Of a DNA stretch of 64,000 nt, positions 25,922 to 34,953 are shown piece by piece (the stretch's first letter is position 1; the number at the start of each line of letters is the position of its first letter). The notes beneath the pieces are model-generated. The model was not told where the DNA came from. It made no database searches and was given only the letters and a program-made list of their open reading frames with translations. The stretch is from Bacillus sp. FJAT-49711 (lineage in GTDB: Bacteria; Bacillota; Bacilli; Bacillales; Bacillaceae_C): the NCBI RefSeq assembly GCF_018343715.1, contig NZ_JAGYPL010000003.1:503784-567783 (forward strand), in the 5' to 3' direction. Both the position numbers and the translations under genes were made by a program.

Positions 25922-26319
25922 CTCCTATTTTTATTTGTTTTTATTAAAGCTAGACTTGTGCGCAACATCACGAGTGAAAGCCAGAATAGTAACATGGCAA
26001 TGACAGGATGAAGTGCTGTTATATAAGGGAATTTCCCTGATAATCCAACCGTCATATATTGCAAAGCAACCATTAAATACAACCCTAAACTATGCCAGCG
26101 CATTTTCTTTGGAAAGCCCCCAAAAAATGATAAAATCAGCATCACGATTGGGATGAATTCAAAATAGACGACAAAAGATTTATGCACTGCCCACTGACTA
26201 GAATCGGCAAACAGCGCAACGCCTGCTATAAAGATCTGACTGATGATTGCAATAAAGAATAATAAGGATAATATGGCAAAGATAGCGCGTATTACCTTGT
26301 CTTTATATGTTGTTTCCAC
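25918..26319 (-). CDS. DUF6220 membrane protein, copy 1
   Basis: Four membrane helices and the motif QIFIAGVALFADSSQW-x-VHKSF around residues 26-45, followed by MLILSFFGGFP and ALHPVIAML, match DUF6220 proteins. A paralogue at 55147-55554 has the same blocks (QIYLAGVAIFLDGSAWTKH). In both places the gene is next to a HAMP sensor kinase and an OmpR-type regulator, so a role in membrane stress sensing or response is plausible but unproven. Confidence 0.8.
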   Translation of the reverse strand: METTYKDKVIRAIFAILSLLFFIAIISQIFIAGVALFADSSQWAVHKSFVVYFEFIPIVMLILSFFGGFPKKMRWHSLGLYLMVALQYMTVGLSGKFPYITALHPVIAMLLFWLSLVMLRTSLALIKTNKNRS

Positions 26320-26348
26320 AATGGAAGTCCCTCCTTACAAAGAAATCA

Positions 26349-26828
26349 TCATGATACTTTCCGCCTTCCCCATGGTTTAAAGACAGATATCACAAATATG
26401 AAGAGAAGTGAAAGAATTTGAATGACGATGCCTGTCCATAGATCAATATGAAACACATACATATCTAACTGATTCATGTTTTCTTCAAATGCCTTCAACG
26501 TCCATGCATACATACCCCAAAGGTTTAAAATGAGAAGGAATGCTGTGAGAATTTCTTTTACAATAATCCAATAGGATTTGAACAATCCCCATTTTGTCCA
26601 AATAGATAAAAGGATTCCAGATACAAATGTCCCTATGGTCGATGCTCTAATAGAGGTTTTCGATAATACATGCATGATTTGATAACAGCTACTCACTAGT
26701 TGTTCGCTCTGAGTACATGCTGCGGTAATGCTTAAAATAAAAAAGGTCACCATGTTCCCAAGCATAATCGCCGAAAATATGAGATGAATCGTAAGTAGCC
26801 ACCTTTTTCCAGTTATCGATAATTGCAA
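26349..26828 (-). CDS. Four-helix membrane protein (DUF2269-like)
   Basis: The 159-residue protein has four hydrophobic segments, starting RWLLTIHLIFSAIMLGNMVT and with a WTKWGLFKSYWIIVKEILT loop that resembles DUF2269-type integral membrane proteins. The start is TTG at 26828 with GGAGGTGA upstream. It is the first gene of a set with DUF6220 and SHOCT genes and lies downstream of the response regulator gene on the same strand. Confidence 0.65.
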   Translation of the reverse strand: MQLSITGKRWLLTIHLIFSAIMLGNMVTFFILSITAACTQSEQLVSSCYQIMHVLSKTSIRASTIGTFVSGILLSIWTKWGLFKSYWIIVKEILTAFLLILNLWGMYAWTLKAFEENMNQLDMYVFHIDLWTGIVIQILSLLFIFVISVFKPWGRRKVS

Positions 26829-26953
26829 TTTCTCACCTCCATCCCATCGTTATTACTATAGCAAGCAAATCTAAACTCCCTCTGAAGGAGATATAAAAAA
26901 TGTATAAACTATTATGTACAGATTGAAAAAACACCCATTTCGCAATGAGTGTT

Positions 26954-27643
26954 TTATCCATTAAATCGATATCCAGAACCCCACATCGTTTGTATGTATT
27001 CTGGATTCGATGTATCTTTTTCAATTTTCTTCCGAATCTTTTTTACATGGACTGTGACTGTCGCATTATCCCCCATTGAATCAAATCCCCAAATTTTTTC
27101 AAATAATTCTTCTTTCGAAAAGACTTGATTAGGATGCATGGCAAAAAAGGAAAGTAAATCAAATTCTTTTGTTGTAAAAAGAACTTCTTTCCCATCAAGA
27201 AAGACTTGTCTTGCTGCTATATTTATATGAATACCCTTAATATGGATTTCATCTTTTGGGATGTCGACTTGAATTAATCGTTCGTACCTCGCAATATGTG
27301 CCTTTACCCTTGCGACTAATTCACGTGGGCTAAAGGGCTTTACAATATAATCATCTGCCCCAAGCCCCAGTCCTCGTACTTTGTCGATGTCTTCAAATTT
27401 AGCTGTCACCATAATGATAGGAACATTAGATACCTTTCTCACTTGTTTACAAATGTCGAATCCATTGATGTTCGGAATCATTAAATCAAGTAAAATCAAG
27501 TCAAAATTGCGATTTAAGGCAGCATCTAAACCACTTTTTCCTTCTTGGGCAATCTCAACTTGAAAACCTTCAATTTCAAGATAGTCCCTTTCTAATTCTG
27601 CAATACTTTGATCATCTTCTATAATTAAAATCTTTTTATTCAT
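26954..27643 (-). CDS. OmpR/PhoB-type response regulator, copy 1
   Basis: The receiver domain has the acid pocket IIEDD, the phospho-acceptor in LILLDLMIP (D53 region), T in IMVTAKFED and K in DYIVKPF. The C-terminal winged helix contains LFTTKEFDLLSFFAMHPNQVFSKEEL and TVTVHVKKIRKK. I chose the ATG at 27643 because AGAGG lies 9 bases upstream and it follows the kinase stop by overlap. The nearest relative in the window is the regulator at 56909-57598. Confidence 0.93.
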   Translation of the reverse strand: MNKKILIIEDDQSIAELERDYLEIEGFQVEIAQEGKSGLDAALNRNFDLILLDLMIPNINGFDICKQVRKVSNVPIIMVTAKFEDIDKVRGLGLGADDYIVKPFSPRELVARVKAHIARYERLIQVDIPKDEIHIKGIHINIAARQVFLDGKEVLFTTKEFDLLSFFAMHPNQVFSKEELFEKIWGFDSMGDNATVTVHVKKIRKKIEKDTSNPEYIQTMWGSGYRFNG

Positions 27644-29078
27644 TGTTTTCATCCTCTGACTTTTTAAGTGTGAAGTTTACGCGGAGACCTTCTGTTTGAA
27701 CATTTTCCGCCCATATATTGCCGCCATGTGCTTCAATGATTTGTGAGACAATTGCAAGACCAAGTCCACTTCCACCTTCACTGCGAGCTGGGTCGGTTCG
27801 ATAAAAACGGTTAAATATAGCTGCGAGCTCCTCTGGCGGAACTCCGGGACCATTATCACTTACACTTATTTTGATCATATTTTTTTCTTCTGAAATTGAA
27901 ATGTTAATCTCGGCAGGATTTTTATCTATATATTTCACGCTATTAAAAATAATATTTTCCAGCACACGAATCAGTTTATCCCTATCGATTCGGGCATGAG
28001 AATGAAACATATTAGGATGAAATAAAACTTTTACATCCTTCTCGATTAATTCTTCACTGATTTCCTCTAAGTAGTCTTTAATAAAGGCTTGAATATCAAC
28101 TGATTCAAAATGAAAAGGCAAAGAGTTCACATCTAATTTGGAATACAGGGCTAGTTCTTCAATCAACCGATTCATATATATAGCTTTAGAGCGGATCGTA
28201 TCAAGATACTGCTCACGTTTATCGTCTGAATTCGCAACCCCATCTTGAAGTCCCTCCACGTATCCGAGAATGGATGTGATGGGCGTTTTTAAATCATGTG
28301 ATATGTTCGCAATAATTTCCTTCCGATTTTTTTCGTACCTATCACGGAGATCTAATGATTCCTTTAGTTGACCTCTCATCGAATCAAACGTACGGATTAG
28401 TTGCCCTAGTTCATCCTTACTTTTCGATTTGACGGAAAAGTTAAGATCACCTCTGCTTATTTTTTCAGATGCATCTGATAATTGACGAACTGGGCGCAAA
28501 ATACTTCGCGATACGATATATGATAAAAATACATTGGTAAGTACAAAGGAAAGAATTAAACTTCCAAAGATGATCGGAAAAAATATTCTCGCAAACTTTA
28601 CAAATGATGGTGAATCATCTAAAAGAAAAATCGAACCTTCAGATCCATCCTTAAAATAAAAATCATGCTGCCTAATCGAAAAGTGATCGTTCCCAACCTG
28701 TGCCCCTCCTGGGTTATACCCTTCATTACCAAAAGAAGGTAGTTCATCGTTTTTTATTTGCGGGTTAGATGTAATTAGCAAATCATTTTCCTTTCGAATG
28801 ACAATTTCTACATTTTCCTTTTCCAATTGCTCTGATAAGGATTCTAGATAATCCTGTTTAAAAAAGTTATCTTGTTCTATTGAAGCTGTTTTTTGAAGCT
28901 CATTAAAAAGTTCCGCTGTTCGCCCGCCAGTGTTTTGCCATCGCTGTTTAAAATGAGTGTCAATAATAGTACCGTCGTTATAAACTACATTTAATAAAAA
29001 TATGATGAACACAATTATGATGATGGGCATCACAATCATAGTTGCATTTGAGATAATAAGGCGTTTACGAATAGACAT
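27636..29078 (-). CDS. HAMP sensor histidine kinase, copy 1
   Basis: A membrane helix at about 12-32 and a second near 166-190 flank an extracellular domain of about 130 residues. Then come HAMP, the dimerisation helix with H in IIANISHDLKTPITSILGYV (about 255), and an ATPase domain with N (ENIIFNSVKY), DNGPGVP and GGSGLGL. The kinase phosphorylates the regulator encoded by the overlapping downstream gene. It is longer than its paralogue at 55823-56908, mainly in the sensor domain, so the two probably sense different signals. Confidence 0.93.
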   Translation of the reverse strand: MSIRKRLIISNATMIVMPIIIIVFIIFLLNVVYNDGTIIDTHFKQRWQNTGGRTAELFNELQKTASIEQDNFFKQDYLESLSEQLEKENVEIVIRKENDLLITSNPQIKNDELPSFGNEGYNPGGAQVGNDHFSIRQHDFYFKDGSEGSIFLLDDSPSFVKFARIFFPIIFGSLILSFVLTNVFLSYIVSRSILRPVRQLSDASEKISRGDLNFSVKSKSKDELGQLIRTFDSMRGQLKESLDLRDRYEKNRKEIIANISHDLKTPITSILGYVEGLQDGVANSDDKREQYLDTIRSKAIYMNRLIEELALYSKLDVNSLPFHFESVDIQAFIKDYLEEISEELIEKDVKVLFHPNMFHSHARIDRDKLIRVLENIIFNSVKYIDKNPAEINISISEEKNMIKISVSDNGPGVPPEELAAIFNRFYRTDPARSEGGSGLGLAIVSQIIEAHGGNIWAENVQTEGLRVNFTLKKSEDENNE

Positions 29079-29194
29079 GGCATCACCTTCATAATTTTTT
29101 ATTTCTCTATACTAAATCATACCTCTATAAAGTAAATAAACCCTGTATAAAGTATAAAATAATTATAAACTAGGTTATGACGGTAATATTATTA

Positions 29195-29211
29195 CTAGTT
29201 AAGTTAACTAA
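29195..29211. promoter_or_regulatory. MarR-type palindrome upstream of aadK
   Basis: CTAGTTAAGTTAACTAA differs at two of 17 positions from the marR operator at 11776-11792 (TTAGTTAGGTTAACTAA). It lies between the kinase gene and aadK, about 170 bases before aadK. Confidence 0.45.
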
Positions 29212-29377
29212 ATAATTATGGCAACAAACATACTTTAAATACTCAACCCATTTAAATAATAGATAAGAAATCAGGAATGTGTGAAGAAAAAGAGTGAAGT
29301 TGGGAGATTAGAAATGAAGTAAATGTTCTACAAAGTGAACTATAATTAGAGTATTAACTTTTTCGAGGTGAGGGACA

Positions 29378-30244
29378 TTGAGAAGTAAACAAGAAATGAT
29401 GGACTTAGGAATGAGTTTTGCTCGCAAGTGTGAAAAAATAAGACTTTTCACACTTGAAGGTTCACTTACAAATCCAAACATTCCGAAAGATGAATTCCAA
29501 GATTATGATTTTAGTTATTTCGTAACTGACATGGAATTTTTCAAAAAAAGCGACGAATGGTTAGATTATTTTGGCAAGAGAATGATGATGCAAAAACCGG
29601 AGGCAATGGAGCTGTTTCCTGCAGAATTAGGAAACTGGTTCTCCTACTTGATGATATTTGAAGATGGTACAAAAATGGATCTGACCTTAATCCCGTTAGA
29701 TGAATACAAAGACTATTTCCAAAACAGTGATGGATTAGTTGAAGTGTTATTGGACAAAGATAACCTTATCCAGGAACCTGTCATTCCATCAGACCAGATG
29801 TATCATATTCAAAAACCAAGCAAGCAATCCTTTGACGACTGCTGCAATGAGTTTTGGTTCACTGCTACATATGTTGCGAAAGGACTTGCTAGAAAAGAGA
29901 TTCTCTTTGCGATTGACATCATGAACGGCTATTTCCGGCCTAATCTACTTACAATGTTGCGTTGGAAAGTGGGAATGGATACTGATTTTTCGTTGAGCAT
30001 TGGAAAATCTGATAAGTTTTTTAAAAAATATGTATCTGAAGCAACGTGGAATACATTACTATCCACTTACGAGATGGGTTCTTATGAAAAAGTTTGGGAA
30101 GCGCTTTATACAAGCTTTGAATTATTTCGGGAAACCTCTCGCCATATCGCGGATACATTAGGATATATATATCCTGATTATGATGAAAAGGTTAGTAAAT
30201 ACATAGATGGTATTCGTGAAAAATACTTCTTTGCCGGGGAATGA
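29378..30244 (+). CDS. aadK: Aminoglycoside 6-adenylyltransferase, AadK-like
   Basis: This 288-residue enzyme adenylylates streptomycin at position 6. It follows B. subtilis AadK closely: MRSKQEMMDLGMSFA at the start, LEGSLTN (nucleotidyltransferase GS site) at 27-33, the DYDFSYFVTD metal site at 42-51, MMMQKPEAMELFPAELGNWF, and DDCCNEFWF near 150. TTG at 29378 has GAGGTGAGGG upstream and TATAAT lies at 29341-29346. The S in LEGSLTN is kept while R of the common LEGSRTN is L here. It gives streptomycin resistance if expressed. Confidence 0.92.
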   Translation: MRSKQEMMDLGMSFARKCEKIRLFTLEGSLTNPNIPKDEFQDYDFSYFVTDMEFFKKSDEWLDYFGKRMMMQKPEAMELFPAELGNWFSYLMIFEDGTKMDLTLIPLDEYKDYFQNSDGLVEVLLDKDNLIQEPVIPSDQMYHIQKPSKQSFDDCCNEFWFTATYVAKGLARKEILFAIDIMNGYFRPNLLTMLRWKVGMDTDFSLSIGKSDKFFKKYVSEATWNTLLSTYEMGSYEKVWEALYTSFELFRETSRHIADTLGYIYPDYDEKVSKYIDGIREKYFFAGE

Positions 30245-30427
30245 ACTTCATATTAGATTCCTTTAGATATTTGAAGATGATTTCCCCGTCTCGCTTCCCA
30301 CAATGAAAAAATGTTTTTAAAGGGTTTTTCTGAAGGATAGAGAAGTAATTAATGTAATCTATTTTAGACTTCAAAATCCAATCTTGATCTGTGCTTGGTA
30401 CAAAAAACAAACCAGGAGGTCATTCTA

Positions 30428-31405
30428 TTGCCGAAAGAAGAAATTAAAATTTTTGGAGGCAGTACAGGTAAGCCCTTTGCTCAAAAAATGTGCGACTATA
30501 TTGGAATTGACTTGGGGAAATCAGAAGTATTTAAATTCTCAGACGGCAATATTTTCGTGAAAATCTGCGAGACAGTAAGGGATAATGATGTTTATCTTGT
30601 ACAGCCAATAGGATTGAATCCTAACGATGAATTTACAGAAATTCTTTTTTGGATGGACGCCTTTAAGCGGGCCAGCGCTACTTCTGTAACAGCTATTATC
30701 CCGTACTTTGGGTATGCCAAGGGTGATAAAAAGGATGAACCACGGGTTTCAATAAGAGCTAGAGTTTGTGCCGAATGTATTGAGCTAGCTGGAGCGGACA
30801 GGATCATCACAATGGATTTACATAGTCCACAAATTCAAGGCTTTTTTAAGAAACCGGTAGATCATTTATTTGCACTCCCTATACTATGTAATTATGTGAA
30901 AAGCCTGAACGTTGAAGACTTGGTTGTTGTTTCTCCAGATGTCGGATTTGCAAAACAGGCAAGAAATTTTGCTACTGCCCTCCAAGTGCCAGTAGCCATT
31001 GGAGATAAAACAAGAAAATCCCATGATGAAAATGCAAAAGTCTTAGAGATTATTGGAAATGTAAAAGACAAAAATGTCCTTATCGTTGATGATTTTAGTA
31101 TTTCAGCTGGAACATTAGTAGATGTAGCAAGAGGTTTGAAGGAACGAGGAGCACAAAGAATATTCGCTTTAGTTTCCCATCTCATGCTCAGTAAATCCGG
31201 AGCAGAAAAAATTGAAAACAGTCCAATCGAGTTGCTAATTAGCACCGACACCGTCGGAAACAATTCTTTAGCATCCAATAAAACGAAGATTGTTTCTGTG
31301 GCCCCTTTATTTGCAGAAGCTGTTCTACGAATCCATAATAAAGAGTCGGTTAGTTCGTTATTTGAAACTGAGCTTCCTTCTGTATTTAATAAATCCCTTA
31401 ATTGA
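30428..31405 (+). CDS. Divergent ribose-phosphate pyrophosphokinase paralogue
   Basis: The fold of PRPP synthetase is complete (IKIFGGSTGKPFAQKM, FSDGNIFVKI, TMDLHSPQIQGFF, VVVSPDVGFAKQA). Two functional loops differ from the housekeeping enzyme: the usual YARQDRK stretch reads YAKGDKKDEPRVSI, and the PRPP loop VDDMIDTAGT reads VDDFSISAGT. It may therefore use another sugar phosphate or serve a special pathway. The start is TTG at 30428 behind AGGAGGTCATTCTA; the ATG-like start at 30395 has no site. It is a stand-alone gene after aadK. Confidence 0.8.
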   Translation: MPKEEIKIFGGSTGKPFAQKMCDYIGIDLGKSEVFKFSDGNIFVKICETVRDNDVYLVQPIGLNPNDEFTEILFWMDAFKRASATSVTAIIPYFGYAKGDKKDEPRVSIRARVCAECIELAGADRIITMDLHSPQIQGFFKKPVDHLFALPILCNYVKSLNVEDLVVVSPDVGFAKQARNFATALQVPVAIGDKTRKSHDENAKVLEIIGNVKDKNVLIVDDFSISAGTLVDVARGLKERGAQRIFALVSHLMLSKSGAEKIENSPIELLISTDTVGNNSLASNKTKIVSVAPLFAEAVLRIHNKESVSSLFETELPSVFNKSLN

Positions 31406-31561
31406 TAGTGTAATTCAACCAATTTCTTAAAATAAACATTAAGATTATCGTGATGTATATAGTTACTGGCAAAGGAAGTAGCCCAATTATAAAATATTGG
31501 GCTTTATTTACTGTCCTTATAAAATCCCTAAAAATCATAACAATTGTAGACTAATCTTTCC

Positions 31562-32050
31562 CTAAGCCTCAACCACATCAATCACTTCAGTATGAATACT
31601 TACAAAATATGTTTCTAGCAACTCGCCTAATTTTCCATCAAGATCATAATATTCATCGTCCGCTTTTTGAATAACTTTATAAAACTCATTTTCATCTATT
31701 TTTTCACTTTCCAAAGCGATGAACAAACGCCACATTTCTTCTCCGTACTTTTTCTCAATAGCTGCATAATCGTGAGCACCAATTATCTCAAGAACACCTA
31801 TTAGTTCTTTTAAATAATTTTCAATCCCTTTCTCTTCGATAAATTCCGAGAACCAGGTAAGCAGACTTTCATGTCCTCCACTTTCTAGTTCGGAATAATA
31901 TTGAAAAACAGTGTATAAATCATTCTCCATTTTATTATCAGATGGATACTCATATTCACTTATTACAGCAATTACTGCATTCCAAATGTCATCATTATTC
32001 AATAGATCATTCCTTTTCAATCTTGGCTTCACAACGTAATGTTCCCCCAT
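31562..32050 (-). CDS. DMP19/DUF4375-like protein
   Basis: The 162-residue soluble protein shows the helical pattern YYSELESGGHESLLTWFSEF, then LEIIGAHDYAAIEKKYGE and a WRLFIALESEKIDENEF stretch, which resembles DUF4375/DMP19-type proteins often found among immunity and accessory proteins. It is strongly acidic. No catalytic motif is visible. It lies alone, with AT-rich flanks and no clear partner. Confidence 0.6.
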   Translation of the reverse strand: MGEHYVVKPRLKRNDLLNNDDIWNAVIAVISEYEYPSDNKMENDLYTVFQYYSELESGGHESLLTWFSEFIEEKGIENYLKELIGVLEIIGAHDYAAIEKKYGEEMWRLFIALESEKIDENEFYKVIQKADDEYYDLDGKLGELLETYFVSIHTEVIDVVEA

Positions 32051-32141
32051 CTAAAATATAATATTAATATATTGCTATATTTTACCTAACTAATCTTTAA
32101 AAAACACCATTCATTACTTGAACGGTGTTAAGAATTAATCA

Positions 32142-32432
32142 TCATTGATTCGATTCATTATAAACTTCACGTGTTTTATAAACGATTTTTCGGATGCTGT
32201 CTAAAGACAAGTTGTAGATCCGTTCCAACTCTTCAAAAGATTGACCATCCTTATATAATCGGTAAATTTCTTCGTTTCTTTGCTTGATTAACCGACGAGA
32301 ACCATTCACTTCTCCCCATCCCGCTCGTTCATTTGTTTTCTTTGGGATATAAAGCAGTTCTCCCTGAATGTATTTCTGAAGCTCCTTCAGCAAATGAGGG
32401 GGAAGCACCTCTTTTCCATTTTTGTATTGCAA
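32142..32432 (-). CDS. CD3324-family helix-turn-helix protein
   Basis: The 96-residue protein starts QYKNGKEVLPPHLLKELQKY, has GELLYIPKK and GWGEVNGSRR, and ends with a helix-turn-helix-like segment LERIYNLSLDSIRKIVYKTR. This matches the CD3324 family, small regulators of the Mor/FixJ-type fold with unknown targets. Coding sequence is complete. It is a single gene; TCCTCC 5 bases before the ATG gives a GGAGGA ribosome binding site. Confidence 0.8.
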   Translation of the reverse strand: MQYKNGKEVLPPHLLKELQKYIQGELLYIPKKTNERAGWGEVNGSRRLIKQRNEEIYRLYKDGQSFEELERIYNLSLDSIRKIVYKTREVYNESNQ

Positions 32433-32592
32433 AAATTTACATCCTCCTTATTAAGTTGTGCATAAATAAAACGCTTTGACTTCATCAACTTTAAAAACCC
32501 CTTTCGTTTCATATTGGGAAAACCCTTACAAAGTTGCAGGTGTTTCCCTTATTAATTAATAGTATACAGGTTTTTGATCTTATGGAAATAGT

Positions 32593-32690
32593 AAAAGAGG
32601 CCGCAATACGTGCGACCCCTCATTAGCGACTTCCGCCTAAGCGGAAATCACCTCGTTATGCTTGATCAAAATCATCAGCCTCCTTTCCAA
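32593..32690 (-). ncRNA. Possible remnant of a type I toxin-like transcript
   Basis: On the minus strand AAAGGAGG is followed by a very short reading frame (MILIKHNEVISA), a TTCCGC-TTAG-GCGGAA hairpin and a terminator GAGGGGTCGCACGTATTGCG-GCCTCTTTT. The layout resembles the tail of small holin-like toxin genes of Bacillus, but the toxin coding part is missing. Function is not supported. Confidence 0.3.
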
Positions 32691-32867
32691 AAATCTATCG
32701 GCCCGACATCCTTATTAACTCATACTTGCTTATATAGGAACAAGTGAGAGAATCATTATAATTAAACTTTACCTGTGTTATAAAAATTAAATAACAGGAT
32801 AATATTCCTCGTACCTTGTAAATCAAATAAAAGTGCCTTTAGCAGGAAAAAGATCGCTATAAGAAAA

Positions 32868-32935
32868 AAAGCTATTATCGCAAGGGTGACAGCGCAGTTG
32901 CTGCTATTACCTTTGCGAAGGAAGGTGCGGATATA
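32868..32935 (+). pseudogene. Remnant of a short-chain dehydrogenase N-terminus
   Basis: The plus strand reads KKAII, then after a shift [18 protein letters not shown], which corresponds to the family pattern [27 protein letters not shown] of SDR enzymes. It abuts the end of the convergent ABC-F gene and has neither a start nor the catalytic part. Confidence 0.45.
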
Positions 32936-34810
32936 TTATTTTTCCAATTGCTCGAAAAGAGCTCCCCACTGCTTTTCATATTCCTCTTTTTTCATATATA
33001 GCTGTTGAAGTCGATCTAATTCATGAATTTCCCCTAATTCTAGTTCCAATTCCATGATTTTTTGCTCCACTGCTTCTAATTCTAATTCCAAATCACGTTC
33101 AGAAACTATATTTATTTCCTTTTTTCGAAGAAGAGGTGTGTGCAATCTTTTATTATTTATTTTTTCTTCCTTTCGATTTTGCGTCATCTCCATCATTTTT
33201 TCTCTTGCGTATTGATAATCGCCTCCAAAACTATGCACTTCCTTAGCTTCTATCCAATAAAACTTCTCAAACAACTTATTTAGGAAGTAGCGATCATGAG
33301 AAACTGCAAGAATCGTTCCATTATAATGTTCAAGGGTATCTTCTAATACTTCTAAAGACTCGATATCTAGATGATTCGTTGGTTCATCCAAAATTAGAAA
33401 GTTAATATCCTGATACATTAGCTGAGCCAAGCGGAGTCTCATCCTTTCTCCACCACTAAGCTGAGAAACTTTTCTAAATACAGTGTGTCCGTAAAATAAA
33501 AACTTCGCTAAAATGTGCCTTGCTTCACCTTCTGTTACACTAACCTCATTACGAAATACCTCAATGATGGTCTCATCTTTCACCTCTGAAAAAATATGCT
33601 GTGACAGATAGCCGATTTTCACATTACTCCCAATTCGAACTTCCCCATCATCGGGCTGCAATTGCTGTATCATCATTTTGATCAGCGTTGATTTTCCTGT
33701 TCCATTTTCACCTACAACAGCGACTCTCTCCTGATACGCAATATGCATATTGACGTTTTTGAAAAGAAACTTTTCTCCAAACTTTTTAGATACGTTCCCT
33801 AGGTTCATCACATCATTTCCACTTCGAGCAGATGATTCTATATCAAGGTTCATTTTCTTTCGATTTAAAACAGGGCGATCTAATTTTTCCATTCTTTCCA
33901 ATGCTCTTTCCATGTTTCTTGCTCTTTTATGAAGGCCTTCGTTAGGTGGATTCGCTCGATTTGCCCAATCACGAAGCCGTTTAATGGCCTCTTTCATTTT
34001 CTTTATTTTCTTTTGCTGCTCTTCATAAGCTTGAAACTCCTTCAGTAAACGTTCTTCTTTTTCTTTTATATAACCGGAAAAATTTGTGTAATAACACTCG
34101 ATTTCCCCATCTTCTAAATCCAATATTTTATTGATGACTTCATCTAAAAAATACCGATCGTGCGAGATGACAAGCACTGTACCAGCATAATCACGCAAAA
34201 ACATTCCTAGCCATTCAACGGCAGGTAAATCTAAATGATTCGTCGGTTCATCCAACAATAAAAAGTCTGGGTTTTTCAGAAGGCTTAAGGCTAAGCCTAC
34301 TTTTGTTTTTTCACCACCACTTAAGGCAGAAAAGGGCTTATTTAATAGGTCTGCAATTTTTAAACCATTCACGATTTTTTCAATGTTCGCATCTATTTCA
34401 TAACCGCCTTTTAAGGAAAAATTGTCTTGGACATGACCATAATCCGCAACTAACTTTTCCAATTTCAAAGTATTTGTTTCATTACTCATTTTTTCTTCAA
34501 GCTCTCGCATCTTTTTTTCTAATTGTAAAAGTCCTTTGAAGGCTGTCATTAATACTTCTTTGCTAGTCGATTGATTATGATACTCAGGAATTTGTGCAAG
34601 ATATCCAATTTGTAATCCTTTTTTCCAATGAATTTGACCAGAGTCAGGTGTTTCCAACCCAGCCATTAATTTTAATAATGTCGTTTTGCCGCTACCATTC
34701 CGTCCAACTAAACCTATGCGATCCTTTTCGTTAATTTCAAATGTAATATTTTCAAATATGCTATTGCCACCATACATCTTTGAGATTTGACTAACACTAC
34801 ATGCAAGCAT
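32936..34810 (-). CDS. ABC-F ATPase, ribosome-protection type candidate
   Basis: Two ABC domains without membrane segments are joined by a linker: Walker A GRNGSGKTT, signature LSGGEKTKV, Walker B LLLDEPTNHLD in the first; GENGTGKST, LSGGERMRL, ILDEPTNHLD in the second. The P-site linker with KERLLKEFQAYEEQQKKIKK and WANRANPPNEG, and a C-terminal coiled coil, complete 624 residues. ABC-F proteins act at the ribosomal E site; some displace antibiotics. I start at ATG 34810 (GGAGG 7 bases upstream), since longer readings lie in the leader. The attenuated leader with an ORF favours a drug-induced resistance role. Confidence 0.9.
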   Translation of the reverse strand: MLACSVSQISKMYGGNSIFENITFEINEKDRIGLVGRNGSGKTTLLKLMAGLETPDSGQIHWKKGLQIGYLAQIPEYHNQSTSKEVLMTAFKGLLQLEKKMRELEEKMSNETNTLKLEKLVADYGHVQDNFSLKGGYEIDANIEKIVNGLKIADLLNKPFSALSGGEKTKVGLALSLLKNPDFLLLDEPTNHLDLPAVEWLGMFLRDYAGTVLVISHDRYFLDEVINKILDLEDGEIECYYTNFSGYIKEKEERLLKEFQAYEEQQKKIKKMKEAIKRLRDWANRANPPNEGLHKRARNMERALERMEKLDRPVLNRKKMNLDIESSARSGNDVMNLGNVSKKFGEKFLFKNVNMHIAYQERVAVVGENGTGKSTLIKMMIQQLQPDDGEVRIGSNVKIGYLSQHIFSEVKDETIIEVFRNEVSVTEGEARHILAKFLFYGHTVFRKVSQLSGGERMRLRLAQLMYQDINFLILDEPTNHLDIESLEVLEDTLEHYNGTILAVSHDRYFLNKLFEKFYWIEAKEVHSFGGDYQYAREKMMEMTQNRKEEKINNKRLHTPLLRKKEINIVSERDLELELEAVEQKIMELELELGEIHELDRLQQLYMKKEEYEKQWGALFEQLEK

Positions 34811-34879
34811 GCATATACCTCCTTCTCTGTTAAAAACAAAAAAAGCCATAGGAAACACAAACTTCCCATCGCTAAGCAT

Positions 34880-34908
34880 AAAAAAAGAAGAGGATGAAAA
34901 ACTCCTCT
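34880..34908 (-). terminator. Leader terminator (attenuator 2) upstream of the ABC-F gene
   Basis: On the minus strand AGAGGA / TCCTCT with loop GTTTTTCA is followed by TCTTTTTTT, about 70 bases before the ABC-F start. Confidence 0.75.
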
Positions 34909-34953
34909 CCATTGTCCTTATATAATGTGGGTTTAGAGATGTTTTCACTGTTT

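Noticed and set aside
26833-27024. 63-residue ORF between the membrane gene and the response regulator
   Set aside because: It overlaps the end of the regulator gene in another frame and has no family match.
34811-34948. N-terminal extension of the ABC-F protein
   Set aside because: The stretch covers the second attenuator and is not ABC-F-like; ATG 34810 has GGAGG.
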